The notes under the pieces: model-generated
What the model was told of the DNA's origin: nothing
Database searches by the model: none
What the model saw: the letters and a program-made list of their open reading frames with translations, nothing else
Origin: an uncultured Clostridia bacterium
GTDB taxonomy: Bacteria > Bacillota > Clostridia > Oscillospirales > Ruminococcaceae
Reading direction: 5' to 3'
Assembly (NCBI GenBank): GCA_947625455.1
Contig: CANQOJ010000097.1
Location: 1-8,452, forward strand
DNA length: 8,452 nt
Program-made: the position numbers and the translations under genes
Shown here: piece after piece, positions 1-5,616 of the stretch
How the letters are laid out: every line of letters starts with the position of its first letter
Numbering within the stretch: the stretch's first letter is position 1

Positions 1-237
1 AGTCTTCTTCTTAACAACCTTGCTCCACTTACCATAAAACTTCCTGCCGTTTGCCGCTGTTTCATGAATGAAGTTGTAAGCCTCGTCAAGCTTCTTTACT
101 GTTTTCTGGAGGTCGATGATGTAAATTCCGTTTCTCTCCGTAAAGATATACGGAGCCATTTTCGGGTTCCATCTCTTTGTGAGGTGTCCGAAGTGAACGC
201 CTGCCTCCAGAAGCTGTTTCATTGATACTACTGCCAT
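1..237 (-). CDS. rpsB: 30S ribosomal protein S2, N-terminal part (runs off left edge; tail abnormal)
   Basis: S2 is a protein of the small ribosomal subunit that binds 16S rRNA and helps recruit S1 or mRNA. The first 64 residues are an excellent Firmicutes S2 N-terminus, with MKQLLEAGVHFGH (6-18), RWNPKMAPYIFTERNG (22-37) and IYIIDLQKTVKK (38-49). ATG at 237 is preceded by a perfect AGGAGG at 247-252, nine bases away. The frame stays open to base 1, giving 79 residues of a protein usually about 230-260 long. Residues 65-79 (RKFYGKWSKVVKKKT) do not match S2, where a segment like ILFVGTKKQA is expected, and no other frame restores it. The gene has its own promoter (359-387) and a structured leader (270-348). 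Identity of the first 64 residues is near certain. The tail is probably a chimeric join at the edge. Confidence 0.93.
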   Translation of the reverse strand, partial: MAVVSMKQLLEAGVHFGHLTKRWNPKMAPYIFTERNGIYIIDLQKTVKKLDEAYNFIHETAANGRKFYGKWSKVVKKKT

Positions 238-269
238 TGATTTTTTCCTCCTGTTTAGGTTATTTCCTC

Positions 270-348
270 CACGCAAAAACAGCCTCTCCAACGAAACCGC
301 ACCGGGAAAAGCCTTTTGCGTGTGTGTATTTTTCGGTTATTACCGAAA
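270..348 (-). promoter_or_regulatory. Structured 5' leader of rpsB (two hairpins)
   Basis: The rpsB transcript should begin near 352. The first thing it makes is a perfect 7-bp hairpin (331-337 with 342-348, four-base loop). Then comes a long two-part hairpin: an outer perfect 9-bp stem (314-322 with 270-278, CACGCAAAA against TTTTGCGTG), a 2-nt bulge (279-280), and an inner 9-bp stem including G-U pairs (305-313 with 281-289). The loop of 15 nt is 290-304. The structure ends 17 nt before the AGGAGG. S2 is known to autoregulate through its leader in several bacteria, so this could be an S2 binding site. That role is inference; the base pairing is seen. Confidence 0.6.
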
Positions 349-358
349 TTACCATAGT

Positions 359-387
359 ATTATACCATATTTTTCTGCATTTATCAA
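359..387 (-). promoter_or_regulatory. SigA promoter of rpsB with extended -10
   Basis: Reading the minus strand, TTGATA (382-387) and TATAAT (359-364) are separated by exactly 17 bp, and TGG directly precedes the -10, giving the extended form TGGTATAAT. Predicted start of transcription is near 352, leaving a leader of about 115 nt before the rpsB ATG at 237. The promoter lies immediately downstream of the ymxH-like stop codon, so rpsB is an independently started unit. The efp promoter carries the same TGGTATAAT. Confidence 0.88.
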
Positions 388-396
388 GCGGTTTTT

Positions 397-416
397 GTTT
401 GTTTATTTAAACAAAC
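397..416. repeat. AT-rich perfect palindrome over the ymxH-like stop codon
   Basis: GTTTGTTTA (397-405) and TAAACAAAC (408-416) are perfect inverted copies separated by two bases. The TAA stop of the YmxH-like gene (403-405) lies inside. On the minus strand no U-tract follows (the next bases are AAAAACC), and the stem is A/T-rich, so it is a poor intrinsic terminator as it stands. It may be a weak 3' stabilising hairpin or chance. Confidence 0.45.
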
Positions 417-693
417 TTCCAAATCCTTTTCCCCGCCTTTTTATGCAATTTGACGGGACGTCACATGAAACAAGTATCGTATCATCACCGATAACATCAA
501 TATCGCACCACTTTATAAACAAATCGTCCTCTCTGCCGAGAAGTCCGAAAAGCTTTGCCCTGCCGTAAACAATCAGCCTGCATATTTTAGCCGTACAGTT
601 GTCAAACTCAATATCGTCGGGATAGCCCAGCCTTGCGCCCGTTTTTACGTTGATGATTTCTTTGCACTTCAAATCATTGAAACTGTAAACCAC
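403..693 (-). CDS. YlmC/YmxH family PRC-barrel protein (sporulation-associated)
   Basis: This is a small single-domain protein of 96 residues, the usual length of the YlmC/YmxH family in spore-forming Firmicutes. The PRC-barrel signature is clear: FNDLKCKEIINVKTGARLG (5-23), a D-E-rich turn, then ICRLIVYGRAKLFGLLGRE (37-55) and IDVIGDDTILV (64-74). Members are annotated as sporulation proteins, but their molecular role is not established. The start is GTG at 693, chosen because AGGGGTGA (699-706) sits five bases upstream; no in-frame ATG with a ribosome binding site is nearby. The C-terminus is basic and glycine-rich (KRRGKGFGSLFK). A TATAAT at 737-742 upstream has no matching -35 at a normal distance, so the promoter is unresolved. 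The gene stands alone between an inverted-repeat element and the rpsB promoter. Confidence 0.85.
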   Translation of the reverse strand: MVYSFNDLKCKEIINVKTGARLGYPDDIEFDNCTAKICRLIVYGRAKLFGLLGREDDLFIKWCDIDVIGDDTILVSCDVPSNCIKRRGKGFGSLFK

Positions 694-777
694 AAAATCA
701 CCCCTGTTGTCAGTTTATGCATAAGGGGAGGGTTTTATTATAACGTTGTCAATTCAACAGGACATAACGAAAGACTA

Positions 778-929
778 AGAGGCTAGAAATCAAGAGGCTA
801 GAGGCTAGACATGGTGTCCGCTTCGCGGACGGTTAAGATTGTTTTTTAATCAAAGAACGTAAACCCATCGAAAGGTTTACGCTCTTTTAGTTTAAACTCT
901 AGCCTCTAGCCTCTTAAATTCTAGCTTCT
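778..929. repeat. MITE-like inverted-repeat element, CTAG-rich arms
   Basis: Two 32-bp arms, 778-809 on the plus strand and 898-929 read on the minus strand, match at 29 of 32 positions. Each is built from copies of GAGGCTAGA, and the first 18 inner positions are identical. The arms enclose about 88 bp with two further hairpins: GTCCGC/GCGGAC at 816-830 and a 14-bp stem at 852-887. GACTA occurs just outside both arms (773-777 and 934-938), a possible target-site duplication; the right copy contains the TAG stop of the exonuclease gene. No coding potential is visible. It fills most of the 242-nt gap between the exonuclease and the YmxH-like gene. It could be a non-autonomous transposon-like repeat or a compound terminator. 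Confidence 0.7.
852..887 (-). terminator. Candidate terminator hairpin inside the repeat element
   Basis: Arms 852-865 and 874-887 pair over 14 bp with one A-C mismatch and an 8-nt loop (866-873). On the minus strand the downstream arm ends in TTCTTT followed by GATT, a modest U-tract. On the plus strand it ends CTCTTTTAGTTT. It would end the long hisC-to-exonuclease transcript about 50 nt after the exonuclease stop codon. Pairing is clear; terminator strength is uncertain because the U-tracts are interrupted. Confidence 0.5.
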
Positions 930-935
930 AGAGGA

Positions 936-1829
936 CTATCTTCCTCTTTTTCTTCGTTCTATGCGCACATTAAACTCGGTTTCTTCCGCTTCCGAGGCAA
1001 CGCTTATTGTGCGCAGGACTGTGTATTTGCCGTTCGCTGTATACACAGCTTTAAGCTTTACAGAGTACAGACTTCCGCACTCGCACCTTATTACCGCCCT
1101 GCAATTCTTGCTGTTTGAATATATCCAATCTTTTATCGGCAATTTTTTCCCGCAGTCCGGACACATCAAATCCGTCACACGTCTGTCGCGTATCATTGTC
1201 CTGCAGTCCGAAACATTCTGCACCGCGTCTTTAAATAACGTTTCCGTTATCTTTGCCGCAAGTTCAGCATATTCCGCCACGCCCAAAACCATGTCAAGCT
1301 TTTGGCATACTTCATACGTCAGATATGCATCATTTGCCGCGTCATGAACTTGAACGTCTATAGGTATGCCCAACTTCTCCGCCGCCGCGGAAAGACTGCA
1401 CTGAAGCTGATTTGCGTTTATTTGGCGGTTGTAGATAAGCTGTAAGTTGATGTAATTTCTGCCGAAACTGCTGTCAAGACCGTGAAGCCTTAAGTTGTCG
1501 GAAAGTATTCCTATGTCGTCAAAACCCCACGTTATAAATCGGAAACTGTCGCCGCACCATGCCGAAAATCTTCTGAACGCCTGAGGAAAAGTTTCGCCGC
1601 AGGTGAGGTCTATGCTTGAAATCCCCGTTATTTCCTCAACATATGGGTTCATCTTTTTGTAGAATTTCGGTCGGACGTTTATTTTGAACTTATCTACAAG
1701 TTCAAAATTTTCATTCGTCTTTATCGCGCCTATCTGGATTATCTCTCCGACAAGCAGAACAGGCGAACGGACGGTTGAGGCTTTACTGATAGCCTGATTC
1801 CATTCCATATCAAGAATAATGTAGTTCAT
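936..1829 (-). CDS. DEDDh 3'-5' exonuclease with C-terminal zinc ribbon
   Basis: This 297-residue protein belongs to the DnaQ/RNase T-like exonuclease superfamily, which removes nucleotides from 3' ends using two metal ions. The catalytic set is visible: D7 and E9 in ILDMEWN, D105 in ITWGFDDIGIL (D104 is the alternative), and H162 plus D167 in HDAANDA, the DEDDh type. The N-terminal half resembles KapD/ERI-1-like nucleases. After the nuclease domain (about 1-185) comes a helical linker, then a zinc-ribbon-like pair CPDC (223-226) and CECG (249-252), and a basic tail ending RRKRGR, features that suggest nucleic-acid binding. ATG at 1829 gives M-N-Y just before the first beta strand; the ribosome binding site is weak (GAAG close to the start). 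It is last in the hisC gene string, 60 nt after the ABC-F stop, and its stop touches the repeat element. Substrate unknown. Confidence 0.82.
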   Translation of the reverse strand: MNYIILDMEWNQAISKASTVRSPVLLVGEIIQIGAIKTNENFELVDKFKINVRPKFYKKMNPYVEEITGISSIDLTCGETFPQAFRRFSAWCGDSFRFITWGFDDIGILSDNLRLHGLDSSFGRNYINLQLIYNRQINANQLQCSLSAAAEKLGIPIDVQVHDAANDAYLTYEVCQKLDMVLGVAEYAELAAKITETLFKDAVQNVSDCRTMIRDRRVTDLMCPDCGKKLPIKDWIYSNSKNCRAVIRCECGSLYSVKLKAVYTANGKYTVLRTISVASEAEETEFNVRIERRKRGR

Positions 1830-1851
1830 AGTTCTTCACTCACAGCAAAAC

Positions 1852-1875
1852 ATTTCGGCTTTATCAACAGCCTAA
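1852..1875 (-). repeat. 24-bp hairpin repeat, copy A
   Basis: On the minus strand this reads TTAGGCTG then TYGATAAAGCC-like sequence. It matches 22 of 24 positions of copy B at 6757-6780 (plus strand). It forms a 7-bp stem with one mismatch (1854-1860 with 1869-1875) and an 8-nt loop. It lies in the gap between the ABC-F stop and the exonuclease start. TGTTTTG follows on the minus strand, so it might act as a weak attenuator. Confidence 0.6.
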
Positions 1876-1889
1876 GGTTTGATTATAAC

Positions 1890-3503
1890 TTATATCACAA
1901 GCTGACCGCCGACATTCTCGCGTCTCCATGACGCGTAATCCTCATAGCTTCCCGCGAAATCACGGCAGCCGCTTTCGGTTATCTCTATAATTCTGTTGGG
2001 TGCGGTTTCAAGTATTTCAAGGTCGTGAGTTGCGAAAAGCAGATTTCCCTTGAACTCCGAAAGTCCGTTGTTTACGGCGGTTATGCTTTCAAGGTCAAGA
2101 TGATTTGTCGGTCTGTCAAGAATAAGCACGTTGCTTTTGTACAGCATCATTCTTGAAAACATACATCTCACCTTTTCTCCTCCCGAAAGCACCTCGACGG
2201 GTTTAAACACATCATCACCCGAAAACAGCATTCTCCCTAAAAATCCGCGCAGATAACTTTCGGTTTCGTCCTTTGAATACTGACGCATCCAGTCGATTAT
2301 CGACAGCTTACAGCCGTTGAAATATGCGCTGTTGTCATTAGGGAAATACGAAACGCTTATTGTGCTTCCCCACTTGAATGTTCCCTCGTCAGGGGTGATT
2401 TCTTCGGTGAGTATCCTAAAAAGCGTCGTCACGGCGATTTCATTTGCACCGACAAACGCTATTTTATCGCCTTTTCCCACGGTAAAGCTGACGTTGTCGA
2501 GAACTTTTACGCCGTCAACAGTTTTCGTCAGTCCTCTTACTTCGAGAATATCCTTTCCCGACTCCCTCTCCATATCGAACGCAATATACGGGTATTTGCG
2601 CGAACTTGCGGGCAATTCTTCTACTGTCAGCTTATCAAGAAGCTTTCTTCTTGACGTTGCCTGCTTTGACTTTGACTTGTTCGCGGAAAAGCGAGCTATA
2701 AAGTTCTGAAGTTCCTTTATCTTCTCCTCGGTCTTTTTGTTCTGCTGCTTAATCATGCGCTGGACAAGCTGTGAACTTTCGTACCAGAACTCGTAGTTGC
2801 CGACGTACATTTTGATTTTTCCGTAGTCAATATCAACAATATGCGTGCAGACGTTGTTAAGGAAATGACGGTCATGAGATACAACAATTACCGTTCCGAA
2901 ATAATCAGCCAGAAAGTCCTCAAGCCATGAAACCGCATCAACATCAAGATGGTTTGTCGGTTCGTCCATAAGGATTATGTCGGGATTTCCGAAAAGGCAC
3001 TGTGCAAGAAGCACCTTTACCTTTTCATTTCCCGAAAGCGAGGACATCTGCGAATACAGAATATCTTCCGGCAGTCCAAGCCCCTGAACAAGCTTAGACG
3101 CGTCGCTTTCCGCTTCATAGCCGTTGAGCTCGGCAAATTCGCCCTCTAAAACCGACGCCCTTTCGCCGTCCTCATCGGAAAAATCCTCTTTAGCATACAG
3201 CGCGTCTTTTTCTTTCATGATGTCGTAAAGGCGCTTGCTGCCCATAATTACGGTATCCATTACGGTATACTCGTCAAATGCGTAGTGGTCCTGGCGAAGA
3301 ACGCTCATTCTCAGCTCCGCAGGGCGTGTTACAGTGCCCTTTGTGGGTTCAAGTTCTCCGCACAATACGCGCAGAAACGTTGATTTTCCCGCGCCGTTTG
3401 CGCCTATAACGCCATAGCAGTTGCCCGCTGTGAATTTAAGTTCAACGTCCTTAAACAAAAGCTGACCGCCGAATGACACCGAAACGTCAGAAACTGTTAT
3501 CAA
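1890..3503 (-). CDS. ABC-F family ATPase, YkpA/YbiT-like, with degenerate second ATP site
   Basis: ABC-F proteins are soluble twin-ATPase proteins that act on ribosomes, with no membrane domain. From the TTG at 3503 the product is 537 residues. Domain 1 is intact: Walker A GANGAGKST (34-42), signature LSGNE (156-160), Walker B with D180-E181 in ILMDEPTNHLD, and H210. A charged linker rich in K/E (about 250-310) is the ribosome-contacting region in this family. Domain 2 has Walker A-like GANEIAVTT (352-360), with V358 where lysine is expected. It keeps signature LSGGE (439-443) and H493, but Walker B reads LDRPTNHLD with R464 in place of the catalytic glutamate. The start is TTG because GAGAGGGG (3511-3518) sits seven bases upstream; an in-frame ATG at 3554 would overlap ydcF and has no such site. 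Resistance function is not implied; the family also includes housekeeping factors. Confidence 0.88.
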   Translation of the reverse strand: MITVSDVSVSFGGQLLFKDVELKFTAGNCYGVIGANGAGKSTFLRVLCGELEPTKGTVTRPAELRMSVLRQDHYAFDEYTVMDTVIMGSKRLYDIMKEKDALYAKEDFSDEDGERASVLEGEFAELNGYEAESDASKLVQGLGLPEDILYSQMSSLSGNEKVKVLLAQCLFGNPDIILMDEPTNHLDVDAVSWLEDFLADYFGTVIVVSHDRHFLNNVCTHIVDIDYGKIKMYVGNYEFWYESSQLVQRMIKQQNKKTEEKIKELQNFIARFSANKSKSKQATSRRKLLDKLTVEELPASSRKYPYIAFDMERESGKDILEVRGLTKTVDGVKVLDNVSFTVGKGDKIAFVGANEIAVTTLFRILTEEITPDEGTFKWGSTISVSYFPNDNSAYFNGCKLSIIDWMRQYSKDETESYLRGFLGRMLFSGDDVFKPVEVLSGGEKVRCMFSRMMLYKSNVLILDRPTNHLDLESITAVNNGLSEFKGNLLFATHDLEILETAPNRIIEITESGCRDFAGSYEDYASWRRENVGGQLVI

Positions 3504-3534
3504 GATTAGTCCCCTCTCAATTAACTCCGTCTTT

Positions 3535-4305
3535 TTATCTGCTGCTGAATACAAATTGATGCAGCAATCCCGCCCACTCTCTTATCCAGTAATTCAAAAG
3601 GTTGGGCGGATAGGTTTTCGCAGAATGTGCGCCTGTTTCAAGACCGTTTTTCTTTGCGAAAACATACGCCCTGTACTGGTGAAACTCGTTGGTTACTATC
3701 ACAATGCCGTCCGAAATTCCTCTTTCTTTCAGCATTTCGGCGGCAAACGCTATATTTTCTTCTGTTGAAGTCGATTTGTCCTCGAAAATGATTTGCTCTT
3801 CGGGTATTCCGTTTTCCACAAAATAACGGCGCATTGCTTCAGCCTCGGTGATGTCCTCGCCGCTGCCCTTTCCTCCGCATACGGCTATCAATATGCCTTG
3901 GTTTTCCTCGGCAATATCCAAAGCCTTATTCATACGGGCATAAAGCATATTGCTGGGAGTTTCGCCGTTTACCTGACAGCCCAGGACAATAACAGCCTTT
4001 GGATTGTCGACATCTACTTCCATTCGCAAAGCCATATTCACCGTAAAGTAAACGCAGACGCATGCTAATACCGCAATAATCCCGCCTGCCGCAATCAACG
4101 TTATCCTAAGTGCGGTTTTACTTAGGCAGAATTTTAATCCCCGCAGGAATTGTTTATAAAAAACGCAAGCCGCTATAATTGCGCCGAATCCGATAATTCC
4201 GATAAATGTTCCCTCGGTTATCTTATTCCATACCGACCAGACAAGCATAAAAGAAGAAATTGCTATGATGATTATTCTTACAATTGTTGATATTTTTGTG
4301 TGCAT
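3535..4305 (-). CDS. YdcF/SanA-like DUF218 membrane protein
   Basis: The product is a 256-residue envelope protein of the YdcF family (DUF218), whose members include SanA and ElyC, linked to envelope integrity; the exact reaction is unclear. Three hydrophobic segments come first (about 6-25, 33-54 and 68-93). A domain that should lie outside the membrane follows, with AVIVLGCQV (104-112), the CGGKG loop (143-147), EAEAMRRYF (154-162), the STSTEEN motif (178-184) and VTNEFHQYRA (204-213). These are the conserved YdcF motifs, and the histidine-arginine pair in FHQYRA is typical. ATG at 4305 has AAGGA nine bases upstream. It starts 27 nt after the sulfhydrylase stop and ends 31 nt before the ABC-F start, so it is very likely co-transcribed with both. 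Confidence 0.85.
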   Translation of the reverse strand: MHTKISTIVRIIIIAISSFMLVWSVWNKITEGTFIGIIGFGAIIAACVFYKQFLRGLKFCLSKTALRITLIAAGGIIAVLACVCVYFTVNMALRMEVDVDNPKAVIVLGCQVNGETPSNMLYARMNKALDIAEENQGILIAVCGGKGSGEDITEAEAMRRYFVENGIPEEQIIFEDKSTSTEENIAFAAEMLKERGISDGIVIVTNEFHQYRAYVFAKKNGLETGAHSAKTYPPNLLNYWIREWAGLLHQFVFSSR

Positions 4306-4332
4306 TTAAAGTTTTCCTTTAACGGGCGAAAA

Positions 4333-5598
4333 TCAGATATTAGCGAATGCATTCTTTAAATCGTCGATTATATCGTCAGCATTTTCAAGTCCAACCGACA
4401 ATCTGATAAGACCGCCGTCAATTCCCGCGGCAACAAGCTGTTCGTCGGAAAGCTGACGGTGAGTAGCGGACGCGGGGTGCAAAACGCAGGTCCTTATGTC
4501 GGCAACATGGACTTCATTTGACGCAAGCTTTAAGCTGTCCATAAACTTTACAGCCGTGCTTCTTCCGCCCTTTATTGAAAACGAGATAACGCCGCTTGTG
4601 CCGTTTGGAAGATACTTTTTCGCAAGTTCATGCCCTTTGCTTCCCTCAAGCGCGGGGTATGTCACAAACTCCGCTTTTCCCGTGGACTTTATATATTCCG
4701 CGACCTTAAGCGCATTCTCGCAGTACTGCTTCATTCTTACCGCAAGCGTTTCAAGACCTAAGTTCAGCAAAAATGACGAATTTGCCGCGGGGTAACAGCC
4801 GAAATCGCGCATAAGCTGCATTCTAGCCTTTGTAATATACGGCGCGGCAGGATATTTCTCGGTGTAGACAAGCCCGTGATAACTCTCGTCAGGCTCGGTC
4901 ATGCACGGGAATTTCCCGTTTTTCCAGTCAAACTTTCCGCTGTCAACTATAACTCCTCCGACCTGCAAAGCGTGTCCGTCCATATATTTTGACGTAGAAT
5001 GAACGACAATATCCGCTCCCCATTCGATAGGACGGCAGAGTATCGGCGTTGCAAATGTGTTGTCGATTATAAGCGGTACGCCGTGTGCGTGCGCGATTTT
5101 TGCCCACATTTCAATATCAAGCACGGTAAGCGCGGGATTTGCAAGCGTTTCGCCGAAAACCGCCTTTGTGTTGGGCTTAAACGCCGCGTTCAATTCTTCC
5201 TCGGTGCAGTCATGTTCAACGAATATGCACTCAATTCCCATTTTCTTCAGCGTATAGCCGAACAGATTTATAGTGCCGCCGTAAATTGACGCGGAGGCTA
5301 TAAAGCTGTCGCCTGCCTCGCAGATATTGAGTATGGAAAGCAGTGACGCAGCCTGACCGCTGGACGTGCACATCGCCGCCGCACCGCCCTCAAGCGCGGC
5401 AATTTTCTTCTCAACAACGTCTGTTGTCGGGTTTGCGAAACGCGAATAGATAAGTCCCTTTGTTGGATCGTCAAATACCGCCGCTACGTCGTCAGTAGAG
5501 TCGTAAACATACGTTGTACTCTGTACTATCGGCATAACTCTCGGCTCGCCGTTTTTAGGAGTGTAACCCTCGTGTAAGCACTGTGTTTCGATTTTCAT
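4333..5598 (-). CDS. metY: O-acetylhomoserine aminocarboxypropyltransferase (sulfhydrylase)
   Basis: This PLP enzyme of the Cys/Met metabolism family joins sulfide (or a thiol) to O-acetylhomoserine to make homocysteine, or methionine with methanethiol; it acts in the cytoplasm. The length of 421 residues fits MetY-type enzymes (about 420-430) rather than shorter cystathionine synthases/lyases (about 380-400). Visible motifs are YSRFANPTTDVVEKK (51-65), the SSGQAA phosphate loop (79-84), D179 in IIDNTFATP, the PLP-binding K204 in HSTSKYMDGH, and CVLHPASATHRQLSDEQL near the C-terminus. ATG at 5598 follows AGAGGTG by seven bases, and hisC ends 18 nt upstream, so the two genes are coupled. No S-box, T-box or other methionine riboswitch fits in the short gap or in front of hisC. 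A gamma-lyase role is less likely given the length. Confidence 0.93.
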   Translation of the reverse strand: MKIETQCLHEGYTPKNGEPRVMPIVQSTTYVYDSTDDVAAVFDDPTKGLIYSRFANPTTDVVEKKIAALEGGAAAMCTSSGQAASLLSILNICEAGDSFIASASIYGGTINLFGYTLKKMGIECIFVEHDCTEEELNAAFKPNTKAVFGETLANPALTVLDIEMWAKIAHAHGVPLIIDNTFATPILCRPIEWGADIVVHSTSKYMDGHALQVGGVIVDSGKFDWKNGKFPCMTEPDESYHGLVYTEKYPAAPYITKARMQLMRDFGCYPAANSSFLLNLGLETLAVRMKQYCENALKVAEYIKSTGKAEFVTYPALEGSKGHELAKKYLPNGTSGVISFSIKGGRSTAVKFMDSLKLASNEVHVADIRTCVLHPASATHRQLSDEQLVAAGIDGGLIRLSVGLENADDIIDDLKNAFANI

Positions 5599-5616
5599 AA
5601 TATTGCACCTCTTTCG

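Noticed and set aside
737..752. TATAAT (737-742) with a nearby TTGACA (747-752) as the promoter of the YmxH-like gene
   Set aside because: The two boxes are only four bases apart, and no -35 lies at normal distance from the TATAAT. The true promoter is unresolved.
778..929. CRISPR array suggested by repeated GAGGCTAGA units
   Set aside because: The units are adjacent or inverted, there are no evenly spaced unique spacers and no cas genes; it is an inverted-repeat element.
1882..1887. TATAAT on the minus strand just after the ABC-F stop, as a promoter for the exonuclease
   Set aside because: No acceptable -35 occurs 15-19 bp upstream (the bases there read GGCGGT or similar), and the short gap favours read-through from the ABC-F gene.
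1890..3503. Antibiotic-resistance ABC-F (for example Vga, Lsa or OptrA type)
   Set aside because: Domain layout and motifs fit the general YkpA/YbiT-like group better. Nothing in the sequence points to drug protection, and the second ATP site is degenerate.
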